In this document: positions 5,929 to 12,585 of the stretch, in pieces
How positions within the stretch are numbered: the stretch's first letter is position 1
Layout of the letters: each line of letters begins with the position of its first letter
Assembly: GCA_027056215.1 (NCBI GenBank)
Contig: JALULO010000070.1
Span: forward strand, 1 to 12,948
Direction of reading: 5' to 3'
From: Campylobacterales bacterium
Lineage (GTDB): Bacteria > Campylobacterota > Campylobacteria > Campylobacterales > QNZT01
DNA: 12,948 nt
The notes under the pieces: model-generated
What the model saw: only the letters and a program-made list of their open reading frames with translations
What the model was told of the DNA's origin: nothing
Database searches by the model: none
Program-made: the position numbers and the translations under genes

Positions 5929-5956
5929 TACACCATACCAAACAAGGATTATCTTC

Positions 5957-6703
5957 ATGAAGATCGGTCTGTTCATTCCCTGTTTTGTCAATGAACTCTA
6001 TCCGCAGGTCGGGATGGCAACGTTGCGTGTGCTTGAAAATCTGGGGCTCGATGTGACGTATCCGCTTTCGCAGACGTGTTGCGGGCAGCCGTTTGCCAAC
6101 AGCGGGTGCGAGAGTGATGTGGAGGCATTGGCGTATCGGTTTGTGGATATTTTTCAACACTTTGACTATATTGTCGCGCCGAGCGCGAGTTGTGTGGTGA
6201 TGGTTAAGGAGCATTATGGGGCGTTTTTTGACGATACGCATGAAGGCTTTGCGAAGGTCAAAAGCAGTATCTATGAAGTGTGCGAATTTTTGCACGATGT
6301 GATCAAACCAGAAACGTTCAATGTCTCTTTCCCTTACCGTGTGGGAGTGCACAACTCCTGTCACGGACAGCGGGGGTTGAATCTGGCGAGTGCAAGTGAG
6401 TTGCAGATTCCCCGTTTTTCCAAGATCAAAAACCTGCTCTCTCTGGTGGACGATGTGACGATCGTCGATTTGAACCGGGATGATGAGTGTTGCGGGTTTG
6501 GCGGGACTTTCAGCGTCACAGAACCCGAACTCTCCGCGGCAATGGGTAACGATAGGATCGTCGACCATCTCAGCAGTGGCGCGGAGGTGATGACGGGGGC
6601 GGATATGTCGTGTCTGATGCATATGGAGGGATTGATCCGAAAGAACGGTCAAAGATTGAAAGTGATGCACATTACCCAAATCCTTGCAGGAGAAGAGGTA
6701 TGA
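5957..6703 (+). CDS. lutA: Lactate utilisation protein LutA (CCG-domain iron-sulfur subunit)
   Basis: LutA, LutB and LutC together oxidise L-lactate to pyruvate in the cytoplasm, passing electrons to the respiratory chain. This 248-residue protein has the two cysteine-rich (CCG) domains of the LutA/LldE family. The first has Cys9, Cys41-Cys42-Gly and Cys79. The second has NSCHGQRGL near 140, DECCGFGG near 180, and MSCLMHMEG near 220. These cysteines probably bind a [4Fe-4S] cluster. I choose the ATG at 5957 (MKIGLFIPCF) because AAGGA lies at 5944-5948, eight bases upstream, and family similarity begins there. The frame stays open to 5855, but that part would precede the predicted promoter. 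It overlaps lutB by four bases (ATGA). G+C is visibly higher than in the flanking genes. Confidence 0.93.
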   Translation: MKIGLFIPCFVNELYPQVGMATLRVLENLGLDVTYPLSQTCCGQPFANSGCESDVEALAYRFVDIFQHFDYIVAPSASCVVMVKEHYGAFFDDTHEGFAKVKSSIYEVCEFLHDVIKPETFNVSFPYRVGVHNSCHGQRGLNLASASELQIPRFSKIKNLLSLVDDVTIVDLNRDDECCGFGGTFSVTEPELSAAMGNDRIVDHLSSGAEVMTGADMSCLMHMEGLIRKNGQRLKVMHITQILAGEEV

Positions 6704-8073
6704 AGACCCACGCGACCCTTTCGGCGGAATTTGTCAAAGACAGCGAGCGCATGCACTGGCACGACCGGGCGCTCTGGTATGTACGGCAAAAACGGGACAA
6801 CGCCGCAAAAGCGGTACCGGAGTGGGAGGAGCTAAGAGAACTCGCATCTCAGATCAAAGCCCATACGCTGGGAAATCTCGACCACTATCTCGAAACATTC
6901 GCAAAAGAGGCGCATAAAAACGGTGTGACGGTGCACTGGGCGAAAGATGCCGAAGAACATAACCGGATCGTGCATGAAATACTCCAAAAAAACGGTGCGA
7001 AAAAAGTTGTCAAGAGCAAATCGATGCTGACCGAAGAGTGCGGTCTCAACCCTTATCTGGAGCAAAGGGGTATCGAAGTGACCGATACCGATCTCGGGGA
7101 GCGGATCATCCAGTTAAAGGGAGACGCCCCGTCTCATATCGTTTTGCCTGCGATTCATCTGAAAAAAGAGGATGTTTCGGCAATCTTTCATGAACATTTA
7201 CACAGCGAAGCACACAACAGCGATCCGACTTATCTGACGGGTGTGGCGCGGGAGCATCTGCGCCAGAAGTTTCTCAGCGCCGATGCGGCGATCACGGGGG
7301 TCAATTTTGCCGTGAGTGAAAACGGTGCGGTGGTCGTCTGCACCAACGAGGGCAATGCCGATATGGGTGTCTCTCTGGCAAAGGTACATATCGCCTGTAT
7401 GGGGATCGAAAAGATCATTCCGCGTATGCGCGATCTGGGAGTGTTTACGAGACTGCTGGCGCGCAGTGCGACGGGGCAACCGGTCACGACTTACACTTCA
7501 CACTTTCGCAAACCCCGTGAAGGCGCGCAGATGCACATCGTGATCGTCGATAACGGCAGAAGTGCGATTTTACACGAAGAGGATTTCGCACGTTCCCTGC
7601 ACTGCATACGGTGCGGGGCGTGTATGAATACCTGCCCGGTGTATCGACGAAGCGGTGGGCACGCCTACCATTTTGTCATTCCCGGCCCCATCGGCTCCAT
7701 ACTCGCACCGCTGAAACAGCCTGATCGTTACAGTGACCTCCCCTTTGCCTGTACCCTATGCGGTTCATGTCGCAATGTCTGCCCGGTCAAAATAGACCTT
7801 GATCACCAACTCTACCGGCATCGCCAGGAGATCATGAAAAAAGATATTTTCAAAGAGAAAAGGCATTTTATGAAGTGGGTCGCCAGAGTGATGCAACATC
7901 CCCTGCTCTTTGCGTTTGTCGGTAAAACCGTACGCACCATCGTCCCAAAACTGCCCAAATCCCTGCTCTATCATGAAAAAAATGTCTGGGGCAGATACCG
8001 ACAGATGCCCGAGTTTCCCAAACAGAGTTTTAAAGCGTTGTATAAAAAGGAAAAGAATGCCAAAAAGCAGTAA
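6700..8073 (+). CDS. lutB: Lactate utilisation iron-sulfur protein LutB
   Basis: This 457-residue subunit of the LutABC lactate-oxidising complex has three parts. An N-terminal helical part is followed by a LUD domain (about 60-290, containing GVNFAVSENGAVVVCTNEGNAD and LLARSATGQPVTTYTSHF). A ferredoxin-like region carries two CxxCxxCxxxCP motifs (Cys302/305/308/312 and Cys351/354/357/361) for two [4Fe-4S] clusters. A basic C-terminal tail (about 385-457) follows, as in other LutB proteins. The ATG at 6700 overlaps the lutA stop as ATGA, with AGGAG at 6688-6692. An open extension upstream to 6610 lies wholly inside lutA and is not used. The stop lies 17 bases inside lutC, so all three proteins are probably made by coupled translation. 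This gene has the highest G+C in the window, near 60 percent in places by eye. Confidence 0.94.
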   Translation: MKTHATLSAEFVKDSERMHWHDRALWYVRQKRDNAAKAVPEWEELRELASQIKAHTLGNLDHYLETFAKEAHKNGVTVHWAKDAEEHNRIVHEILQKNGAKKVVKSKSMLTEECGLNPYLEQRGIEVTDTDLGERIIQLKGDAPSHIVLPAIHLKKEDVSAIFHEHLHSEAHNSDPTYLTGVAREHLRQKFLSADAAITGVNFAVSENGAVVVCTNEGNADMGVSLAKVHIACMGIEKIIPRMRDLGVFTRLLARSATGQPVTTYTSHFRKPREGAQMHIVIVDNGRSAILHEEDFARSLHCIRCGACMNTCPVYRRSGGHAYHFVIPGPIGSILAPLKQPDRYSDLPFACTLCGSCRNVCPVKIDLDHQLYRHRQEIMKKDIFKEKRHFMKWVARVMQHPLLFAFVGKTVRTIVPKLPKSLLYHEKNVWGRYRQMPEFPKQSFKALYKKEKNAKKQ

Positions 8074-8644
8074 AGAAACGATCTTGAAAAATATCCGCAC
8101 CAAAAAGAGAGGCATCCCTCCGCCACTTCCTGACACATCCCGTTTCGGCACTGTTTATGATGATAAAACCGCAGTGTTTCAGTCACGGTTGTCAGATGTA
8201 GGCGCTGTTTTTGTCGAATGTGATCAAACGGACATCACCGATGTAATACGGGAGAAATATCCCAACGCAAAGAAGATAGCCTCTCTTATGAAAAGTGATC
8301 CTTTGGCAAATATCGATTTGGACGCGGTACACAATCCTCATGAACTCAAAGATCTTGATTTGGCTGTTTTCGAGGGAGTTTTCGGTGTTGCGGAAAACGG
8401 TGCGATCTGGATAGAAAATGATCAAAACAAACACCGCGCTTTGTATTTCATCGCCCGGCATATTGTCATCGTTTTGCCCAAAGCGGAAATTGTGGATACT
8501 ATGCATCAGGCATATGAGAGAATCGATCTTTCACACAGCGGATTCGGTACGTTTATCTCCGGTCCTTCCAAAACGGCGGATATCGAACAAGCATTGGTGA
8601 TCGGAGCGCACGGTCCTGAAAGTTTGTGTGTGGTACTGGTTTAA
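8057..8644 (+). CDS. lutC: Lactate utilisation protein LutC (LUD domain)
   Basis: This third subunit of the lactate-oxidising complex is 195 residues, slightly shorter than Bacillus LutC. The LUD domain is shown by VFEGVFGVAENGAIWIEN (about 103-120), a conserved strand pair ending HIVIVLPKAEIV, and the C-terminal FISGPSKTADIEQALVIGAHGPESL (about 164-190), where GPSKTADIE is the family hallmark. The ATG at 8057 has AAGGA five bases upstream, inside lutB, and the two genes overlap by 17 bases. Its TAA overlaps the stop of the convergent EAL-domain gene by three or four bases, and I see no terminator hairpin between them. A lactate permease gene, often next to lut genes, is not in this window. 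Confidence 0.92.
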   Translation: MPKSSKETILKNIRTKKRGIPPPLPDTSRFGTVYDDKTAVFQSRLSDVGAVFVECDQTDITDVIREKYPNAKKIASLMKSDPLANIDLDAVHNPHELKDLDLAVFEGVFGVAENGAIWIENDQNKHRALYFIARHIVIVLPKAEIVDTMHQAYERIDLSHSGFGTFISGPSKTADIEQALVIGAHGPESLCVVLV

Positions 8645-10455
8645 GCCACTATCAAACTTTGTGCATTTTCATATTCATACGATTCTAATGCACCATACAC
8701 CAAAGGTTCTGAGAAGTAGTATCCTTGAAACTGATCTATTCCCAAACTTTCACATATCTCAAATATCTCTTTAGACGATACAAACTCCGCTATCGTCTGA
8801 ATCCCGAGAGATTTGGAAAAATTGACAATTGATTTTACCAGTTCATAAGACTTTTTATCGTGTTCAATGTTTTTGATCAATGAACCATCTATTTTCAAAT
8901 AGTCCGGCTCAAGCTCCAAAACATGGGTAAAATTTGAATAACCCGTTCCAAAATCATCTATGGCGATCTGAACGCCCATGGCTTTGAACTCCTGGACGAA
9001 TTTTTTTGCATGTGGGAAGTCATCGATATTTTCACTCTCCACGATCTCAAAAGTGATCTGATTTGCAATAGCATACTTTTTGATCTGACTTCTTAACATA
9101 TCTACGATATGACTATTTATGATATCATCAAACGTAAGATTTATAGAAAAATTATGTCCATTTTTTTTCATATCTCTAAAAGTTTTTGCAATCATCACTT
9201 CTGTTAACTGTGGATATATTTTACTTTTGATAGCGATTTCAAGAAAAAAATACGGAGAAATCAATTTCGCTTTTTCACCTTCAAACTCTCTTAGACGCAT
9301 CAGTGCTTCATACTTTAAGATCTCATTGTTGTTATTGACGATAGCTTGATATACCGGCACAATATTGTTATGATGTAAAGCTTTTTTGATTTTATCTTTC
9401 CAAATCAATAACTCTTGTGAATAAGAGCTATTATCGATATTTTTACTATAGATGATATACTTGTTTCTGGTTTTTTTAGCATATTTTAAAGCCATTTCCA
9501 CCATTTTTAGTACTTGATCTTCACCTAATGCGACTCCGATAGTGATATCGATATCCAATACATCATCTAAATTTTCAATATCGATTTTAAAATTTTCAAA
9601 CAAATTAATGAGTTTTTTAATGTCATTTTCTATAGTATCTTTACTAATATCATCTTCCACATATTTTAGAATAAACCGATCCCCATAAATACGATATACT
9701 CCATATCTTTTACTTATACCTGAGGATTGCAATAAAGAAGCAACATGTTTAAGAACTTGATTTCCGATATGCATACCATATAGTTCATTGTAGTTGTGAA
9801 AGTTATCAATATCTATTAAAATCAATCCGGTAAAAGAACTTTGCTGTAAATCAGCCGTCAAAGCGACTCTGTTTTTCAAGCCTGTTAAACCATCATGAAG
9901 ATACATATGTTCTATTTTAGTTGCCCGTTGTGCGATTTTTTCTTCTAAAAAATTGTTTGCATCATGCAGTTTTCTAACCAATAATATATAAAAAAAGCTA
10001 ATCGCTGCCATACCAATAAGGAGAGCATATACAACACCTTTATGCTCCATCCAGTAAGGATTTATCATAAATACGTAAGCATACGAAATCTCTGCAACTG
10101 CCAGCGATAACAATAAAGACTTAGTACCAAATCGCATCCCGTAACCGATAATAATCCAAAGAAGCGCAGGATACATAATAACAGCATTTGTGTCATTGAA
10201 AGTCATCGCTAAAGCGATCGTGCCGAGATCTCCGATGATATTAAAAAAACGCCGTATAAAAGATTCTTTGTTTTCCTTTTTCATATGATACATGATTATC
10301 AAACTATAGATCAAATAACTAGCAGCAATAAACACAGTTTTTTCTTGATAATCTATAACAATAGAGTACAAAAGAACACTAACAATGATCACCAATCTAA
10401 ATTTAGCTTGGGAGTTCTCTTGCTCCAATAAATAATCTGATTTAAATTTGTTCAT
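8641..10455 (-). CDS. Membrane protein with degenerate GGDEF and intact EAL domain (c-di-GMP phosphodiesterase)
   Basis: This 604-residue protein has an N-terminal membrane region of five or six helices (about 18-162), a short coiled coil (about 163-185), a GGDEF-like domain (about 185-340) and an EAL domain (about 350-590). The GGDEF signature reads YGDRF (257-261), so cyclase activity is unlikely. The domain may instead bind GTP or serve a structural role. The EAL domain keeps the catalytic set: EAL at 383-385, Asn439, Glu470, Asp500-Asp501 in DDFGTGYS, Lys521 in LKIDG, Glu557 and QGYYFSEP (577-584). It therefore probably hydrolyses cyclic di-GMP at the inner membrane, affecting motility or attachment; the signal sensed by the membrane part is unknown. 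The start has AAGG about 13 bases upstream, which is weak. A TATATT box (10485-10480, minus) is a possible -10. It is divergent from the thioesterase gene and convergent with lutC. Confidence 0.92.
   Translation of the reverse strand: MNKFKSDYLLEQENSQAKFRLVIIVSVLLYSIVIDYQEKTVFIAASYLIYSLIIMYHMKKENKESFIRRFFNIIGDLGTIALAMTFNDTNAVIMYPALLWIIIGYGMRFGTKSLLLSLAVAEISYAYVFMINPYWMEHKGVVYALLIGMAAISFFYILLVRKLHDANNFLEEKIAQRATKIEHMYLHDGLTGLKNRVALTADLQQSSFTGLILIDIDNFHNYNELYGMHIGNQVLKHVASLLQSSGISKRYGVYRIYGDRFILKYVEDDISKDTIENDIKKLINLFENFKIDIENLDDVLDIDITIGVALGEDQVLKMVEMALKYAKKTRNKYIIYSKNIDNSSYSQELLIWKDKIKKALHHNNIVPVYQAIVNNNNEILKYEALMRLREFEGEKAKLISPYFFLEIAIKSKIYPQLTEVMIAKTFRDMKKNGHNFSINLTFDDIINSHIVDMLRSQIKKYAIANQITFEIVESENIDDFPHAKKFVQEFKAMGVQIAIDDFGTGYSNFTHVLELEPDYLKIDGSLIKNIEHDKKSYELVKSIVNFSKSLGIQTIAEFVSSKEIFEICESLGIDQFQGYYFSEPLVYGALESYEYENAQSLIVA
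10437..10449. repeat. 13-bp direct repeat, copy A (CTGATTTAAATTT)
   Basis: CTGATTTAAATTT lies within the first codons of the EAL-domain gene. An identical copy is 77 bp away, at 10514-10526, in the divergent promoter region. It contains the palindrome AAATTT/ATTTAAAT. It could be a regulator site or chance in AT-rich DNA. Confidence 0.35.
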
Positions 10456-10513
10456 AAAAAAACCATGTACCTTCTATTTAATATATAACCACACCAACTA
10501 AATAGCAAATCGA

Positions 10514-10526
10514 CTGATTTAAATTT
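10514..10526. repeat. 13-bp direct repeat, copy B (CTGATTTAAATTT)
   Basis: This is the second identical copy, in the 140-bp region between the EAL-domain gene and the thioesterase gene. It is about 45 bp upstream of the TGCTAAAAT box, a position where an activator or repressor of either gene could bind. Confidence 0.35.
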
Positions 10527-10562
10527 AATTTTAGCCTATGTTTTTTGTCACAATCAAATATA

Positions 10563-10571
10563 TGCTAAAAT
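10563..10571 (+). promoter_or_regulatory. Extended -10 box for the YbgC-type thioesterase gene
   Basis: TGCTAAAAT is identical to the box before lutA. It would start transcription near 10578, about 20 bases before the start codon. TTGTCA at 10545-10550 is a possible -35, but the 15-bp spacing is short. Confidence 0.45.
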
Positions 10572-10598
10572 AGCAAAAATATCACAACTAGGTTTATG

Positions 10599-10976
10599 AT
10601 GCAAGTACGAGTTTACTACAAAGATACAGATATGGGTGGTATAGTTTACCATGCTAACTACTTAAACTTTTGCGAGATGGCACGCAGCGAAATGTTTTTT
10701 AAAGAAGGAAAATCTCCTATGATCAATGGCTGTCATTTTGCGATTAAAAAGATAGACGCTGATTTTATGAGTCCTGCTTATCTTGGGGATTTATTACAGA
10801 TAACAACAAAAGTTACAAAGTTAAAACATACCAGTTTAGAGCTATATCATGAGATATACCGAGAGGAAACGCTCATCTTTAAACAGTCGGTAACGTTGGT
10901 TTTTTTATGCAAAGATGGCAAGCCTCACCGTATAGATGAGGAGACCAAAGCATTTTTTAGACAACATCTTTTTTAG
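10599..10976 (+). CDS. ybgC: YbgC/FadM-family acyl-CoA thioesterase
   Basis: This 125-residue hotdog-fold protein has the YbgC signature near its N-terminus: RVYYKDTDMGGIVYHANYLNFCEMAR. Asp11 aligns with the catalytic Asp18 of the E. coli enzyme and His18 with its His25. The length matches the family. YbgC proteins hydrolyse acyl-CoA or acyl-carrier-protein thioesters in the cytoplasm. In gamma-proteobacteria the gene sits with tol-pal, and in Helicobacter a homologue acts on acyl-CoA. No tol or pal gene is visible here, so the link to the cell envelope is open. The frame starts ATG-ATG. AGG at 10590-10592 is six bases from the second ATG (10599) and three from the first (10596), so I prefer the second. 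The stop directly abuts the mqnD stop. Confidence 0.9.
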   Translation: MQVRVYYKDTDMGGIVYHANYLNFCEMARSEMFFKEGKSPMINGCHFAIKKIDADFMSPAYLGDLLQITTKVTKLKHTSLELYHEIYREETLIFKQSVTLVFLCKDGKPHRIDEETKAFFRQHLF

Positions 10977-11840
10977 TTACGCAAACCGAAAATCTTTATA
11001 TTCGACTGGCACAAGATGATCACGTACTTTGATGCGTGATGGGTAGTATCCGTGTTTATATCCAAGTTCAAAGAGTATATCAATGGCATCTAGTTGGATA
11101 TCATTCATGGTGATTGAGTTTTCATTGGCGTAGAGGTCAAGGTATCTGTCTAGTTTGTCTGCATCTACACGGATAAGATTTCGTTGCATGAGCATTTGGG
11201 AGAGTAGCTTTTTGTTTTGATGGGCTACATCAACAGCTTGTGTCAAAACTTCTTCGTATGCGATAGCACGGGTGATAGGTATAGAACGGCGAACGCCCAT
11301 GCCACCAAGAGGTAGGGGCAAATCTCCTCCACTAAGCTCTTGCCAGATATCCCACAGTTCACGTTCTACTTCGAGTTTGTCATCAAACGTGAGGATACTT
11401 TCATGGATCAAAACACCAGCATCAACTTCACCACTTAGTACAGCTTCTTCGATTTCTAAAAAGTTTTTATAGACGATTCTTGCATCAGGATAGGCGATTT
11501 TAAACAACAGTGCATTGGTTGTATATTTGCCACTGAGGGCAACTTTAAAATTTCGTTTGAGTTTCATACCTTTTTTCTTGATTAGTTTTGGACCGTAGCC
11601 TTCTCCAAAACTCACCGCTGTACGCAAAAGGGCATATTCATCTTTGATCAACGGATAAAGACCAAAACTGATCGCACTGATATCATAAATATTTTTCAAT
11701 GCTTTTTCATTGAGTGTCTCAATATCTAGGGCGATGTTATCAAACTGTACATCATCAAGCCCTACCCAGCCAAATTTGATAGCATAAAACATGAAGATAT
11801 CATCCGCATCTGGGGAATGTGCAACAGTAACTCTTTTCAA
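10977..11840 (-). CDS. mqnD: 1,4-dihydroxy-6-naphthoate synthase MqnD (menaquinone, futalosine pathway)
   Basis: MqnD converts cyclic dehypoxanthine futalosine to 1,4-dihydroxy-6-naphthoate, a late step of futalosine-type menaquinone synthesis in the cytoplasm. The 287-residue protein has the periplasmic-binding-protein-like fold of the family. It shows HSPDADDIFMFYAI (8-21), GEGYGPKL (79-86), SGKYTTNAL (103-111), GVLIHES with His146 at the catalytic position (Thermus MqnD His145), and LPLGGMGV. SPDADD rather than SPCPND is, as I recall, seen in Campylobacterota. MqnA is the related alternative, but its signature differs and the IHE motif favours MqnD. The start is a TTG at 11840 with AAAGG seven bases upstream; no ATG fits. 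The stop abuts that of the convergent thioesterase gene with no space for a terminator. Confidence 0.88.
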   Translation of the reverse strand: MKRVTVAHSPDADDIFMFYAIKFGWVGLDDVQFDNIALDIETLNEKALKNIYDISAISFGLYPLIKDEYALLRTAVSFGEGYGPKLIKKKGMKLKRNFKVALSGKYTTNALLFKIAYPDARIVYKNFLEIEEAVLSGEVDAGVLIHESILTFDDKLEVERELWDIWQELSGGDLPLPLGGMGVRRSIPITRAIAYEEVLTQAVDVAHQNKKLLSQMLMQRNLIRVDADKLDRYLDLYANENSITMNDIQLDAIDILFELGYKHGYYPSRIKVRDHLVPVEYKDFRFA

Positions 11841-11914
11841 TTAGTAGCCTTTTATCATTTTTGGCTATTCTATCAAAAGTTTGGTTAGGGATGTGAAGCT
11901 TTTTGAAAGGGAGG

Positions 11915-11940
11915 AAAAAGCGGTGTAAAGTTACACCGCC
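11915..11940 (-). terminator. Intrinsic terminator of hpf
   Basis: Read on the minus strand, GCGGTGTAA and TTACACCGC form a perfect 9-bp stem around a two-base loop (8 bp with a four-base loop), followed at once by TTTTT (11919-11915). It lies just after the hpf stop codon at 11947 and is the clearest terminator in the window. It also shields mqnD, further along the same strand, from read-through. Confidence 0.85.
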
Positions 11941-11946
11941 AAAGGA

Positions 11947-12489
11947 TTAATATAATCCAAATTTATTGTCTTTTCTTTTGTATAAAACACGTGTTTTATC
12001 ATCTTTGTCATTGAAAATCAAAAAGTGTTTATTGCTCTCTTTGAGTAGATTAAGCGCTTCTTCGATTTCAAGTGGTTTATATAGATCAAGTTCCATAGGA
12101 ACGATTTCATCGGTATCTTCCTCACTCTCTTCATGCGCCACAAGTTCTTGCATATTCATGTTTGCTATCTCTTCGAGTTTGGTTACTCTGTGATCTGTTA
12201 CCTTGTCATGATGACGTCTGAGTACTTTTTGTGCTCTATCTACAGCAAGATCGATCGCAGCATAAACATCTTTGTCTTTTTGTTTGATAACAACTGTATT
12301 TTTTTGTGGGAGGTTGATGGTAAACTCAACGGTGTACCCTTTTTTGCCATTTTTCTCATCTGCTGAGACAACAACTCTGGTTGAAATGATGTCCAGGTTG
12401 TACTTTTTCAAGGACTCTACTGCACTTTGGATATGTGCTTTGATGGCATCGGTTAGTTCAAATTGTCTTCCGACTAAACTCATATTCAT
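11947..12489 (-). CDS. hpf: Long-form ribosome hibernation promoting factor HPF
   Basis: HPF binds 30S subunits in the tRNA/mRNA channel and pairs ribosomes into inactive 100S dimers in stationary phase or stress. The 180-residue protein has the N-terminal S30AE domain (about 1-100, with FELTDAIKAHIQSAVESLKKY and basic VDRAQKVLRRHHDK). An acidic linker (about 112-130, HEESEEDTDE) follows. The C-terminal dimerisation domain (about 131-180) contains LDLYKPLEIEEALNLLKESNKHFLIF and the terminal tyrosine stretch. This is the long form, able to dimerise ribosomes without RMF. The ATG at 12489 has an excellent AAGGAGG five bases upstream. A TGTAAAAT box (12531-12524, minus) is the likely promoter, with a leader of about 27 bases. 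A strong terminator follows, so it is probably monocistronic. Confidence 0.93.
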   Translation of the reverse strand: MNMSLVGRQFELTDAIKAHIQSAVESLKKYNLDIISTRVVVSADEKNGKKGYTVEFTINLPQKNTVVIKQKDKDVYAAIDLAVDRAQKVLRRHHDKVTDHRVTKLEEIANMNMQELVAHEESEEDTDEIVPMELDLYKPLEIEEALNLLKESNKHFLIFNDKDDKTRVLYKRKDNKFGLY

Positions 12490-12523
12490 AATTCCCTCCT
12501 TAAATGGAATAAATACATGGATA

Positions 12524-12531
12524 ATTTTACA
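12524..12531 (-). promoter_or_regulatory. -10 box for hpf
   Basis: TGTAAAAT on the minus strand is a TAAAAT hexamer with an upstream TG, giving a start near 12517. Just upstream, TCAATTT (12538-12544) and AAATTGA (12557-12563) form an inverted repeat across the -20 to -46 region, a possible operator or a weak end hairpin for the gene before it. Confidence 0.4.
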
Positions 12532-12585
12532 GTAAACTCAATTTAAACATGGTTAAAAATTGAAGTTAAATTATTTTTATTGAAA

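Larger units (their letters stand above)
5871..5947. promoter_or_regulatory. Nine-base inverted repeat bracketing the divergent HAD/lutA promoters
   Basis: CCTTGTTTG (5871-5879) and CAAACAAGG (5939-5947) are perfect inverted copies 59 bp apart, flanking both predicted -10 boxes. The right copy contains most of the lutA Shine-Dalgarno. The arrangement could be a pair of operator half-sites for one regulator acting on both genes, perhaps with looping. No regulator gene is adjacent, so this is inference from symmetry only. Confidence 0.4.

Noticed and set aside
5867..6679. Long antisense frame of 270 codons opposite lutA
   Set aside because: It mirrors lutA, whose higher G+C lowers stop frequency. 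lutA has clear family motifs and this frame has none.
6610..6699. 30-codon extension of lutB into lutA
   Set aside because: The ATGA overlap with an upstream AGGAG gives a better start at 6700, and the extension has no family similarity.
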